Positions 35,250 to 43,902 of a stretch of 61,525 bases of DNA are shown in pieces (within the stretch, counting starts at the first letter, position 1; each line of letters begins with the position of its first letter). Position numbers and translations under genes: made by a program. Source of the stretch: Flavobacteriaceae bacterium UBA3478 (lineage in GTDB: Bacteria; Bacteroidota; Bacteroidia; Flavobacteriales; Flavobacteriaceae); the NCBI GenBank assembly GCA_002381155.1, contig DFQX01000049.1:40781-102305 (forward strand). The letters run 5' to 3'. Under the pieces are notes generated by a model, which had not been told where the DNA came from, did not search any database, and was given only the letters and a program-made list of their open reading frames with translations.

Positions 35250-36574
35250 ACGAATAGCTGCCAAAGAATAAGGATCAAACCAAAACTAACTGCCGAGAGG
35301 GTAAGTGTCATCAGTGACCAAGACCTTACGGTTTCTTTTTCTGTCAAATTCAAGTAGCGGCTCACCAACCAAAATCCACTATCATTAAAATGAGAGAAAA
35401 TAAGTGATCCGGAGGCAACGGCAAGAACAATCATTGCTCCTTCTACGGAGCTATTCATAGTTACCATTGGGGCAATCAAACCTGCTGAAGTGATCATCGC
35501 TACGGTAGTTGACCCCTGTAATAAACGAACAATAGCTGCTAAAACAAAAGCAAGAACTATTACAGAAAATCCATAGGAACTTACCTTTTCTGCTAAACTG
35601 GCTCCAATACCAGTATCAATCAGCAATTGTTTGAAAGCCCCACCAATTCCTGTTACCAAAAGAATAATACCGACCGGTTTTAAAGAAGCTGAAGAGAATT
35701 CGTTGACTTCTGTTTTTGAAAACCCTCCGGGTTTAGCCAGCAATGGATAGGCAAGAATATTTGCAAGAGTAAGCGCAATAAAAGGATGCCCTAAACCTTC
35801 AACGATTCGAGCTATTGTCCCCGAACCAAATAACCCCTCTGAAAAAGCTCCAAGAATCATAAGTAATAGTGGCAGAAAAATAACCACAAACACCGCCCAA
35901 GCATTAGGGGATGGCTTCTGACTAGCTTCATGATTAAGTTCAAAAGAAATTTGGCTGAGTTCGAAAGTGCTCTGGAAAACCAAGAACCGATTGGCGATAG
36001 AAAACGTAATAAGGGCTGTTGGAACCGCTACTAGAATCCCCCAGAAAATAACCGCCCCTACAGAAACCTGTAAGAGGTCAGCAACAGCAACTGGGCCCGG
36101 TGTAGGCGGAATAAAGGCATGTGCTATTGATATCCCAATTAGAAAGGGTAATGCAAAACGCAGAAGCATTCCCTTGTTCTGACTCGACAGGTATTTAATT
36201 AGTGGAATAAGTAAGATGAATGCGACGTCAAAAAAAACTGGTATAGATATAATTAATCCAGCAATGAGAAGTGCTATTGGTGAACGCTGAATTCCAAAAG
36301 TCTGAATTAAACGATTAGCAATGAGTTCGATGCCTCCCGTATGCTGTAGAACAGCTCCTAAAAAAGATCCCAAGCCAACAATTACCCCAACGAAGCCCAA
36401 AGTACCCCCAAGCCCTTTTTGGATAGAATTAAAGGTTGACAATGGATCTTCTAAACCTAATATTCCTAAAATAAGGCAGGCTATTAGAATCGATAGAAAA
36501 GCGTGAACCTTATACCTAAGCATTAACACTAACAAGGTGGTAAAAGAAAGAATAACGGCTAATTCAATATTCAT
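35246..36574 (-). CDS. Gluconate permease (GntP family)
   Basis: An inner-membrane gluconate:H+ symporter of 442 aa with about 12-14 helices. Family stretches are GLGGTLGFVGVIVGLGSFLG, PIALLIAGLIISIPVFFDVA, FIPPTPGPVAVADLL and the C-terminal GSLIFSHFNDSGFWLVSRYL. It overlaps the gluconokinase gene by 4 nt, which supports gluconate or a related sugar acid as substrate. It is the last gene of a DUF456-gntK-gntP operon. Confidence 0.93.
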   Translation of the reverse strand: MNIELAVILSFTTLLVLMLRYKVHAFLSILIACLILGILGLEDPLSTFNSIQKGLGGTLGFVGVIVGLGSFLGAVLQHTGGIELIANRLIQTFGIQRSPIALLIAGLIISIPVFFDVAFILLIPLIKYLSSQNKGMLLRFALPFLIGISIAHAFIPPTPGPVAVADLLQVSVGAVIFWGILVAVPTALITFSIANRFLVFQSTFELSQISFELNHEASQKPSPNAWAVFVVIFLPLLLMILGAFSEGLFGSGTIARIVEGLGHPFIALTLANILAYPLLAKPGGFSKTEVNEFSSASLKPVGIILLVTGIGGAFKQLLIDTGIGASLAEKVSSYGFSVIVLAFVLAAIVRLLQGSTTVAMITSAGLIAPMVTMNSSVEGAMIVLAVASGSLIFSHFNDSGFWLVSRYLNLTEKETVRSWSLMTLTLSAVSFGLILILWQLFV

Positions 36575-37044
36575 AATAGCTTCTCCAATTGTTTTAATTG
36601 CTCTGGTAAAGATAGGTCTGCTGAAACTATACCGTTATTAGGTAAAGAATCCAACGATTCAAATTGACTCCTTAATAATGAATGAGGCATGAAGTGCTCA
36701 TCTCTTTGTTCTAATCTACTAGAAATTAATTCAAAACTTCCCTCGATGAGATAAAAACGGATTGGCCCATAGGTAGCAAGTAGTTCACGGTACTTTCTTT
36801 TTAATGCCGAACAAGCTAGTATAGCTCTACCATTCTCGTGTCTCCTCACCACTTGATCACCAAGAGTATGAAGCCATGGATACCGATCGGTATCATTAAG
36901 AGGAATTCCCGATTTCATTTTTTCGATATTCGAAGCTGGATGAAAATCATCTGCGTCATAAAAGGATTCCTTCAAATAGTCAGCGAGCAACTTTCCTAGG
37001 GTAGTTTTTCCAGAGCCTGATACTCCAAACAGCACATAAACCAT
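36571..37044 (-). CDS. Gluconokinase (GntK/IdnK type)
   Basis: A small kinase of 157 aa that phosphorylates D-gluconate to 6-phosphogluconate for the pentose phosphate or Entner-Doudoroff route. The Walker A motif is GVSGSGKTT (residues 7-15). YDADDFHPASNIEKMKSGIP and LNDTDRYPWL form the gluconate site, and ILACSALKRKYRELL the lid region. The length is typical. It sits between DUF456 (1-nt TGATG overlap) and the permease (4-nt overlap), so uptake and activation are made together. Confidence 0.95.
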   Translation of the reverse strand: MVYVLFGVSGSGKTTLGKLLADYLKESFYDADDFHPASNIEKMKSGIPLNDTDRYPWLHTLGDQVVRRHENGRAILACSALKRKYRELLATYGPIRFYLIEGSFELISSRLEQRDEHFMPHSLLRSQFESLDSLPNNGIVSADLSLPEQLKQLEKLL

Positions 37045-37520
37045 CAGAGTGCAGCGTAAAAAATGTAGCTCATCCAGAGTACAAGGGCTAGTTTCAGTAC
37101 TGAACCGGCTAATACCCCTACCAAGGATCCAATAGCTGCTCGAAGCGCCAATTTAATCTCTGATTTCTGAACATAGAGTTCAGCAGCAAAGGCTCCGAGA
37201 AAGGGGCCAAAAAGAAAACCAAAGGGCGGAAAGAATAATAGCCCAATTACTAGACCAACGAACGTTCCAATAACTCCCGCACGTGAACCTCCGTACTTCT
37301 TAGTGGCATAAACAGGGATAATGTTATCGATTAAAGAAACCGCTATAGCTAGGGCTCCAAAAACCCAGAGCCAACGATTCGAAAGTTCATATCCATCCGT
37401 AAATTTTAAAACAAGCAGGGCAAAGTATGCAATGATCGGTCCTGGTAGAACAGGAACGAAGCACCCGATAATACCTACAATAAGAAGAATGCTTCCTAGA
37501 ATAACCAATAGTAAATCCAT
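37044..37520 (-). CDS. DUF456 membrane protein
   Basis: A membrane protein of 158 aa with four to five hydrophobic segments and repeated glycine-rich turns (GIIGCFVPVLPGPIIAYFAL, GLVIGLLFFPPFGFLFGPFL). This is the DUF456 pattern with the PGP motif. The function is unknown. The ATG at 37520 is preferred to the in-frame start at 37535, since the first helix begins there. It leads the gluconate operon; no mechanistic link is known. Confidence 0.87.
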   Translation of the reverse strand: MDLLLVILGSILLIVGIIGCFVPVLPGPIIAYFALLVLKFTDGYELSNRWLWVFGALAIAVSLIDNIIPVYATKKYGGSRAGVIGTFVGLVIGLLFFPPFGFLFGPFLGAFAAELYVQKSEIKLALRAAIGSLVGVLAGSVLKLALVLWMSYIFYAAL

Positions 37521-37572
37521 AGCTCTAAAGTACACAAACGAAAGTCAAGAATTAAACACATTTAAAAATAAA

Positions 37573-37597
37573 TAGTACTTGGTATTGCATAGTACTA
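37573..37597. promoter_or_regulatory. Candidate PadR operator
   Basis: TAGTAC (37573-37578) and GTACTA (37592-37597) form a dyad with a 13-nt spacer that contains the -33 TTG. Each arm also contains the self-complementary AGTACT. The position over the -33 box of the padR promoter suggests autorepression, as known for PadR regulators. Binding is inferred. Confidence 0.5.
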
Positions 37598-37614
37598 TAT
37601 AATTTATATATTTG
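37585..37614 (+). promoter_or_regulatory. Bacteroidota-type promoter of padR-pspC
   Basis: TTG at 37585-37587, a 19-nt spacer and TATATTTG at 37607-37614 fit the -33/-7 consensus exactly. The ATG at 37633 lies 19 nt after the -7 box, leaving a short leader of roughly 12-15 nt. This is the best promoter in the window. Confidence 0.7.
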
Positions 37615-37632
37615 TACCAGAATATCATTTAA

Positions 37633-37959
37633 ATGAAGGTAGAAAACACCAAACAACAAATGAGAAAAGGGATTCTCGAATTCTGTATTCTCTCGGTTCT
37701 AAAAGACAGAGACCTTTACGCCTCTGAGATCCTAGAACGTCTTAAAGAAGCGCGACTATTAGTCGTAGAGGGAACACTCTACCCCCTTCTTACGCGACTT
37801 AAAAACGCCGACCTACTCCAGTATCGTTGGGAAGAATCTAGCAGTGGGCCTCCCAGAAAATACTACACGCTCACTGAAGAAGGCACTCAATTCTTAGAAG
37901 AATTAAAATCAACTTGGGAAGAATTACAACACGCCATTAATAAGGTAACACAATCATAA
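37633..37959 (+). CDS. PadR family transcriptional regulator
   Basis: A winged-helix regulator of 108 aa. The recognition region reads KGILEFCILSVLKDRDLYAS and the PadR signature is VEGTLYPLLTRLKNADLLQYRW. The wing carries PPRKYYTLTEEG. A C-terminal helix is present for dimerisation. PadR proteins repress envelope or drug-stress genes, usually including their own. The PspC gene begins 1 nt after its stop, and a dyad operator overlaps its promoter, so a self-regulated two-gene stress module is likely. Confidence 0.94.
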   Translation: MKVENTKQQMRKGILEFCILSVLKDRDLYASEILERLKEARLLVVEGTLYPLLTRLKNADLLQYRWEESSSGPPRKYYTLTEEGTQFLEELKSTWEELQHAINKVTQS

Positions 37960-37960
37960 A

Positions 37961-39013
37961 ATGAAAAAAACAATCAATATCAATCTCGCCGGCTTTGTCT
38001 TTTACATCGATGAAGATGCCTACGAAACACTACAGAAATACCTAAATAATATTCGAACCTACCTAGGTAATACTGAGGGGAGAGAAGAAATTATCGACGA
38101 TATCGAGAGTCGTATCGCTGAGCTGTTTTCAGAAAAGCAAAAGCAAGTGATTACGCTTATTGAGGTGAATGAAGTCATCGAAGTGATGGGACAGCCCGAA
38201 GATTACATGTCCGAAGAGGAACCCGAAGAAAAGACGGCTGGTCAGCAATCGAATAAACGCCTCTATCGAGACCCTGAAAGTACAGTCCTAGGCGGGGTAT
38301 GTTCAGGAGTCGGACACTACTTAAATATTGATGCTGTTTGGATTCGATTAATCTTCCTGGCCATGGTTTGGAGTGGGATATCTATCCTGTTCTACTTCAT
38401 TCTTTGGGCGATCATTCCTAAAGCAGAAACAACGGCTCAAAAGCTAGAGATGAAGGGCAAGGCAGCGACCTTCAGCAATATTGAAGACTACGTTCGTAAG
38501 GGTTATGAAAATGTAAAAGATGACTTCAAAAAAGTAGACTTCAAGGGTGCCGGGGAAAAAGCAAAACAAGGAGCTAGCGGATTTTTCGCTTTTCTAGGCG
38601 AGCTTATCTCAAAATTATTCTCTGCACTAAGGAAATTACTGAGTCTTATTGCCAATATCCTGGGAAAGCTTTTGGGCGTCATCATTCTAGTAACAACGGT
38701 GGTGCTAATTATAGCACTAACAGTTAGTTTTATCATTGGTTCATTCATCGATATCAATATCGGTAATGACCTACTGGTATTACCCGGGTTTGAATTCATA
38801 AGTCCTGATTGGGGAGGGCCTTTTCATCCGATCTGGTATCATATCAGCATGATACTCACCTTTGGAATACCTGCCTTTAGTCTACTATTATTCGCGCTAC
38901 AACTGCTCTTTAGAAACATGGGGCGACTCAGTGGAAGCGTTAAAATTGGGCTTTTAGCAGTATGGATGATCAGCCTGGTAAGCTTCATCGTACTCAGTTT
39001 GACCCAGTTTTAA
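37961..39013 (+). CDS. PspC domain-containing membrane protein
   Basis: A protein of 350 aa. An N-terminal soluble region (about 1-90; INLAGFVFYIDEDAYETLQ) precedes the PspC domain (about 98-155; RLYRDPESTVLGGVCSGVGH and an aromatic helix). A charged linker and three or four C-terminal helices follow. PspC proteins sense or counter envelope stress. The N-terminal region with NTEGREEIIDDIESRIAELF is shared by Bacteroidota PspC proteins paired with PadR. It is co-transcribed with padR (1-nt gap). Confidence 0.92.
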   Translation: MKKTININLAGFVFYIDEDAYETLQKYLNNIRTYLGNTEGREEIIDDIESRIAELFSEKQKQVITLIEVNEVIEVMGQPEDYMSEEEPEEKTAGQQSNKRLYRDPESTVLGGVCSGVGHYLNIDAVWIRLIFLAMVWSGISILFYFILWAIIPKAETTAQKLEMKGKAATFSNIEDYVRKGYENVKDDFKKVDFKGAGEKAKQGASGFFAFLGELISKLFSALRKLLSLIANILGKLLGVIILVTTVVLIIALTVSFIIGSFIDINIGNDLLVLPGFEFISPDWGGPFHPIWYHISMILTFGIPAFSLLLFALQLLFRNMGRLSGSVKIGLLAVWMISLVSFIVLSLTQF

Positions 39014-39019
39014 AAGGAG

Positions 39020-40606
39020 CTAGAGCCTTGATGCCTTTACGGCGACGGCATTTTTCTCTGCAATAACCCTTTCGAGTGGCTTTCCACTAATATGGCTTTC
39101 TAACCACGAAAGAATATCGAGATACAAGAAAGATCTACGCTCATAATAATCTTCTTCAAGGGGCTTTAATTCGTCATAAAGCTCCTTGAATTTTTGTTTC
39201 AAATCTTGCGGATAGACATTTCCCAAACTACGTATGAACTGAATGAGTAAACGTTGCACCTCATGCAAATCATTCATGCGAATTAGGAAACGATACGTAG
39301 TCAAAAGTAAGTCGTCGAGATTAGCGTCGTTACCTGACTCAAAATGAGCGATAACATTCAGTATCCTAGAAAAACACAATAGATCTTCACGCATACTTAA
39401 TGAACGATTTTCAATGACAGGCTTTAAATAATCAATGCATCGATTATATTCTCCAGCTCCGAAACACATTGAAGCAATCTTGTAGTACAACATCATAATG
39501 TGATGGTCATCGATTTGGTGCTTATACTTTTCAATGCCATGAAATAGCTCATCAATAATCGTTAACCCATTTTGAAAATCCCCTTGCAAGAAGTGAAGGT
39601 TGAGTCGGTTATTACCCAAATACAAGAAGGCAAGTGCCTTGGTATTAGTGTTTTGTGGAAAATAGTCAGAATTAATCTGGTCTTTTAAAGTCTCAATCGT
39701 TTGACGAAAACGCTCCGGGTGTCTGAGCAGTAGTAAAGACTCAAGAAGGTAATTATTCGCTTTGAGATAAAAAATTGGGTGAGATGCAATCATTTCAGGA
39801 TTCTGGTCAAACAAAGACACCCACCTAGATGCATGCTTGTATAAGCCCAAGAAATCCTGAGTAATCATACTGTACCAAACATGTGCCTTACTGTACCAAA
39901 GTCGTTCTCTAAAACCTAACTGCTCGTAATCCACTTTGGGTAGTTCTTCGAAGAAATACTGAGTGATGTCACGATATTCTTCATCGCTTTTAACGTAACC
40001 TCCTTTCAGTAATTTCTCATATAATCGTAGGGAGAGATTCGATAGTTGACTGCAGAGCATATTCGCTTCACCGAGTCGTCTCGTATCGTAAACCAATTGA
40101 TCAGTTCGGTTACTAAGACTTCGAGTAATATATTGTGATTCGATAATTTTTTCGAATTCGATAATCTCATATTCAGCGTATTTCTCATCCCATTTCTGAG
40201 CGAGCTGTTTCGTTTTTTCAAGGATTTTTAAACTCTGCTTATACAAACCCTTCTGATATAACACCGTGGCAAAATCGAGTTGCTCCCGTATTTGCATCCT
40301 CGGGTTTTGAATACTAGGACTCATTCGAAGACTCGTGAGTAACTGCTTGTATAAATGCGATTTAAGGTTAGCGAGCTGGGGTTTACTCACAAACGATTGA
40401 TTGCTTAATTCCTTCTCGTCATACACCTCTGCTTTATCTAAAAAATCAAAAAGTTGAATAAATTTGGCGCCTTTATGTCCATCGATACGACTGGCAAACA
40501 GTTTAAACTGCCGTTTTTGAGCCTTTGTAAGCGATTTCACCAATAAAAAGACAGGTTCTTGGGCTTTTTTAGTCGTCAGACCTTTATTTGATTTAAATCG
40601 CTTCAT
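39020..40606 (-). CDS. Conserved hypothetical alpha-helical protein
   Basis: A protein of 528 aa with no signal peptide and no transmembrane segment. It is rich in helices and aromatic residues with a TPR-like look (for example DFATVLYQKGLYKQSLKILE and YYKIASMCFGAGEYNRCIDY). The Lys-rich N-terminus (KSLTKAQKRQFKLFASRIDG) suggests it could bind nucleic acid or a ribosome, which is a guess. I recognise the general type from Bacteroidota genomes, where it is annotated as hypothetical. It is divergent from the leu operon, with 114 nt between starts that hold the leuA promoter and a palindrome. Confidence 0.85.
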   Translation of the reverse strand: MKRFKSNKGLTTKKAQEPVFLLVKSLTKAQKRQFKLFASRIDGHKGAKFIQLFDFLDKAEVYDEKELSNQSFVSKPQLANLKSHLYKQLLTSLRMSPSIQNPRMQIREQLDFATVLYQKGLYKQSLKILEKTKQLAQKWDEKYAEYEIIEFEKIIESQYITRSLSNRTDQLVYDTRRLGEANMLCSQLSNLSLRLYEKLLKGGYVKSDEEYRDITQYFFEELPKVDYEQLGFRERLWYSKAHVWYSMITQDFLGLYKHASRWVSLFDQNPEMIASHPIFYLKANNYLLESLLLLRHPERFRQTIETLKDQINSDYFPQNTNTKALAFLYLGNNRLNLHFLQGDFQNGLTIIDELFHGIEKYKHQIDDHHIMMLYYKIASMCFGAGEYNRCIDYLKPVIENRSLSMREDLLCFSRILNVIAHFESGNDANLDDLLLTTYRFLIRMNDLHEVQRLLIQFIRSLGNVYPQDLKQKFKELYDELKPLEEDYYERRSFLYLDILSWLESHISGKPLERVIAEKNAVAVKASRL

Positions 40607-40687
40607 ATCAATTACTTAAGTATATTTAGTTACTGTTAGACATCGTAATATATATTTAAGGTCTGAATAAAGGCCTTTTTAAGCCAT

Positions 40688-40695
40688 TATTTTTG
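40688..40695 (+). promoter_or_regulatory. Candidate -7 element of the leu operon
   Basis: TATTTTTG matches TAnnTTTG and lies 25 nt before the leuA ATG. Transcription would start near 40700, just upstream of the palindrome at 40707-40718. A clear -33 TTG is missing at 19-21 nt; the nearest partial match (CTG at 40663-40665) is 22 nt away. Confidence 0.45.
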
Positions 40696-40706
40696 ACAAA
40701 ATTTTA

Positions 40707-40718
40707 AGCGCTAGCGCT
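40707..40718. promoter_or_regulatory. Perfect 12-bp palindrome before leuA
   Basis: AGCGCTAGCGCT is a perfect self-complementary 12-mer ending 2 nt before the leuA ATG. It lies between the candidate -7 element and the start codon, so it could be an operator or an mRNA hairpin that controls initiation. The hexamer AGCGCT recurs at 51983-51988 upstream of ilvD. Confidence 0.45.
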
Positions 40719-40720
40719 CT

Positions 40721-41869
40721 ATGAGTAAAGAAAAAGTTGAAATTTTCGACACCACCCTTCGTGACGGCGAACAGGTGCCTGGTTGTAAACTTGACACAAA
40801 AAGCAAATTAGAAATTGCTGAACAATTAGACCTGTTAGGTGTCGATATTATCGAGGCGGGATTCCCGATCTCGAGCCCTGGCGATTTTCATTCGGTTGAG
40901 GAAGTTGCTAAGTTGGTTAAAAATGCAAGAGTTTGTGGGTTAACCAGAGCAGTTCAAAAAGATATCGAGGTGGCTGCCGATGCGCTTAAATATGCAAAGA
41001 GACCTAGAATTCATACCGGAATAGGGACTTCAGATTCTCATATTACTCACAAATTCAAAGCGACACGAGAAGAAATTATTGAGCGCGCAGTTAAGGCGGT
41101 TTCTTATGCCAAGACTTTCGTAGAAGATGTTGAGTTCTACGCTGAGGATGCAGGGAGAACAGACAATGAATTTTTAGCAAGAGTTTGTGAAGCTGTTGTT
41201 GCAGCTGGAGCAACTGTACTGAATATTCCTGACACAACAGGCTACTGTCTTCCTGATGAATACGGTGCTAAAATGGCTTATCTGAAGGCTAACGTTAAAG
41301 GAATTCACAAGGCGACGCTTTCTTGTCATTGTCACAACGATCTTGGTTTAGCTACAGCAAATGCAATTGCAGGGGCTGCTCACGGTGCTCGTCAAATCGA
41401 ATGTACCATAAACGGTATCGGCGAGCGCGCGGGGAATACTGCTTTAGAGGAGGTGGTGATGATTATGAAACAACACCCGACACTGAACCTTTATACTGAC
41501 GTAAATAGTCGAATGCTTAATCACCTTAGTCAGCTCGTTTCTGATCGAATGGGTATGGCAGTTCAGGCCAACAAAGCAATTGTAGGAGCGAATGCATTCG
41601 CCCACAGTTCAGGAATTCATCAAGACGGTGTGATTAAGAATCGTGAAACTTATGAAATCATCGATCCACTTGAGGTTGGCGTTGATCAATCAGCGATCAT
41701 ACTAACAGCAAGAAGCGGAAGAGCGGCTCTTGCCTACCGTGCAAAGAACATTGGATTCGAATTTGATAAATTACAACTAGATGCAATGTATGAGAAGTTT
41801 CTCATCATGGCCGATACCAAAAAAGAAATTGGAGACGACGATATCGTCGAACTCATGAAACAGATTTAA
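40721..41869 (+). CDS. leuA: 2-isopropylmalate synthase (catalytic-domain-only form)
   Basis: An enzyme of 382 aa that condenses acetyl-CoA with 2-oxoisovalerate, the committed step of leucine synthesis. The HMGL-like TIM barrel shows DTTLRDGEQVPG (metal-binding Asp), RIHTGIGTSDSH, the catalytic LSCHCHNDLGLATANA and NGIGERAGNTALEE. The C-terminal LeuA dimer domain that binds leucine in long IPMS enzymes (about 510-570 aa) is absent, so feedback control must come from elsewhere. It leads an operon with leuC, leuD, a second synthase and leuB. Confidence 0.93.
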   Translation: MSKEKVEIFDTTLRDGEQVPGCKLDTKSKLEIAEQLDLLGVDIIEAGFPISSPGDFHSVEEVAKLVKNARVCGLTRAVQKDIEVAADALKYAKRPRIHTGIGTSDSHITHKFKATREEIIERAVKAVSYAKTFVEDVEFYAEDAGRTDNEFLARVCEAVVAAGATVLNIPDTTGYCLPDEYGAKMAYLKANVKGIHKATLSCHCHNDLGLATANAIAGAAHGARQIECTINGIGERAGNTALEEVVMIMKQHPTLNLYTDVNSRMLNHLSQLVSDRMGMAVQANKAIVGANAFAHSSGIHQDGVIKNRETYEIIDPLEVGVDQSAIILTARSGRAALAYRAKNIGFEFDKLQLDAMYEKFLIMADTKKEIGDDDIVELMKQI

Positions 41870-41886
41870 TACTCCCCTAACTACCA

Positions 41887-43284
41887 ATGAAAAAAACACT
41901 ATTCGACAAGGTGTGGGATTCCCACGTTGTGAAGTCAGTTCCTGGAGGGCCCGATGTGCTTTTCATCGACCGTCACATGGTACATGAAGTAACCAGTCCG
42001 GTAGCCTTTTTAGGCCTAAAAAACCGTGGAATCAAGGTACTTCACCCTGAGCGTACTTTTGCTACTGCCGACCACAATACTCCAACACTTAATCAACACT
42101 TACCAGTTGAAGATCCGCTTTCTGCAAACCAACTAGCGGCTTTAGAGCGCAATGCGAAGGAGCACGGTATTTCTTACTGGGGTCTTGGTCACGAGAAAAA
42201 CGGAATTGTTCACGTTGTAGGTCCAGAATACGGTATCACCGTGCCAGGAGCAACCATCGTTTGTGGAGATTCACATACTTCAACCCATGGTGCATTTGGT
42301 GCCATCGCTTTTGGTATTGGTACTTCTGAAGTAGAAATGGTTCTTGCTTCTCAATGTATTATGCAGCCAAAACCGAAGAGCATGCGTATTTATATTGAAG
42401 GAGAAGTAGGGAATGGAGTTACGCCAAAAGATGTTGCATTATACATCATTTCAAAACTGAGTACTTCAGGCGCTACAGGATACTTCGTAGAATACACCGG
42501 CCCTGTTTTTGAAAACATGAGTATGGAAGGTCGTATGACCGTTTGTAATCTTTCGATTGAAATGGGAGCGCGTGGTGGTATGATCGCACCAGATCAAACT
42601 ACTTTTCATTACATCAAAGGACGTGAATTCGCCCCTCAAGGAGCCGACTGGGATAAGGCCATGGATTACTGGCAGACGCTCTACACCGACGAGGGAGCTA
42701 CTTACGATAAAGAATTAATTCTTCAAGGTTCTGATATCGAACCGATGATTACTTATGGAACCAACCCTGGAATGGGGGTCGGTATTTCTAAGAGCATCCC
42801 TTCGGCGAGCGAGTCAAAAGACAGCGCAGACAGCTATAAAAAATCACTCAATTACATGGGATTCAACGAAAATGAACCCCTATTAGGTAAGAAAGTTGAT
42901 TACGTATTCTTAGGTAGCTGTACCAATGGTCGTATCGAAGATTTTAGAGCCTTTACCAACATCGTTAAAGGACGTAAAAAAGCCGATCATATTACCGCTT
43001 GGTTAGTTCCAGGTTCACATAAGGTGCGCCAAGCAATCATTGACGAAGGTCTTTATGATATTCTCGCCGAGGCAGGCTTTGAATTAAGAGAGCCTGGCTG
43101 TTCAGCATGTCTAGCAATGAATGAGGATAAAATACCTGCAGGTAAAGTAGCGGTAAGTACCTCAAATAGAAACTTCGAAGGTCGTCAAGGACCTGGAGCG
43201 AGAACCATGCTTGCAAGCCCGACTGTAGCCGCTGCGACAGCAGTAATGGGAGTAGTAACTGATCCAAGAACATTAAGCAACTAA
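41887..43284 (+). CDS. leuC: 3-isopropylmalate dehydratase large subunit
   Basis: An aconitase-family subunit of 465 aa that holds the [4Fe-4S] cluster and, with LeuD, isomerises 2- to 3-isopropylmalate. The cluster cysteines are C345 in FLGSCTNGR and C405 and C408 in EPGCSACLAMNEDK. Substrate-handling segments are ADHNTPT and VCGDSHTSTHGAFG. It lies 17 nt after leuA and is followed by leuD after 1 nt. LeuCD in other organisms also accepts citraconate/citramalate, which matters for the synthase gene downstream. Confidence 0.97.
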   Translation: MKKTLFDKVWDSHVVKSVPGGPDVLFIDRHMVHEVTSPVAFLGLKNRGIKVLHPERTFATADHNTPTLNQHLPVEDPLSANQLAALERNAKEHGISYWGLGHEKNGIVHVVGPEYGITVPGATIVCGDSHTSTHGAFGAIAFGIGTSEVEMVLASQCIMQPKPKSMRIYIEGEVGNGVTPKDVALYIISKLSTSGATGYFVEYTGPVFENMSMEGRMTVCNLSIEMGARGGMIAPDQTTFHYIKGREFAPQGADWDKAMDYWQTLYTDEGATYDKELILQGSDIEPMITYGTNPGMGVGISKSIPSASESKDSADSYKKSLNYMGFNENEPLLGKKVDYVFLGSCTNGRIEDFRAFTNIVKGRKKADHITAWLVPGSHKVRQAIIDEGLYDILAEAGFELREPGCSACLAMNEDKIPAGKVAVSTSNRNFEGRQGPGARTMLASPTVAAATAVMGVVTDPRTLSN

Positions 43285-43285
43285 G

Positions 43286-43882
43286 ATGGCATACGATAAA
43301 TTCACCAAACTAACGAGTACTGCGGTACCTCTACCGATCGAGAACGTAGATACCGACCAAATCATTCCTGCTCGCTTTCTAAAAGCAACAGAACGTAAAG
43401 GTTTCGGAGATAACTTATTTAGAGACTGGCGCTTTAACCAAGACAATACTCCTAAAGAAGATTTCGTTTTAAATAAGGAAACCTACACTGGAAAAATCTT
43501 AGTTGGAGGTAAAAACTTCGGTTCTGGATCATCAAGAGAGCATGCTGCATGGGCTATCTATGACTATGGATTTCGATGTGTCATCTCAAGTTTCTTTGCC
43601 GATATCTTTAAAAATAACTGTTTAAATATCGGGGTATTACCTGTTCAGGTATCTGAAGCCTTTTTAGCAGAGATTTTCAAAGCAATTGAAGTAAATCCAG
43701 AGATTCAGATTACCGTTGATCTTGAAGCTCAAACCGTCTCTTTGGAGGGAAGTGAAACTACGGAATCCTTCGACATCAATTCCTACAAAAAAGAGAATAT
43801 GAAGAACGGATTTGACGATATCGACTACCTACTCAATTTGGGTGACGATATCGCTACGTTCGCTACTCAAAGACCTTTCTAA
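43286..43882 (+). CDS. leuD: 3-isopropylmalate dehydratase small subunit
   Basis: A swivelling-domain subunit of 198 aa that completes the LeuCD enzyme. It shows PLPIENVDTDQIIPARFLK, GKNFGSGSSREHAAWA and the later SFFADIFKNNCLNIGVLP. The length is typical for the small subunit. It lies 1 nt after leuC and 20 nt before the second synthase gene. Confidence 0.97.
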   Translation: MAYDKFTKLTSTAVPLPIENVDTDQIIPARFLKATERKGFGDNLFRDWRFNQDNTPKEDFVLNKETYTGKILVGGKNFGSGSSREHAAWAIYDYGFRCVISSFFADIFKNNCLNIGVLPVQVSEAFLAEIFKAIEVNPEIQITVDLEAQTVSLEGSETTESFDINSYKKENMKNGFDDIDYLLNLGDDIATFATQRPF

Positions 43883-43902
43883 TAGGTTCAAATCTGAATG
43901 AA

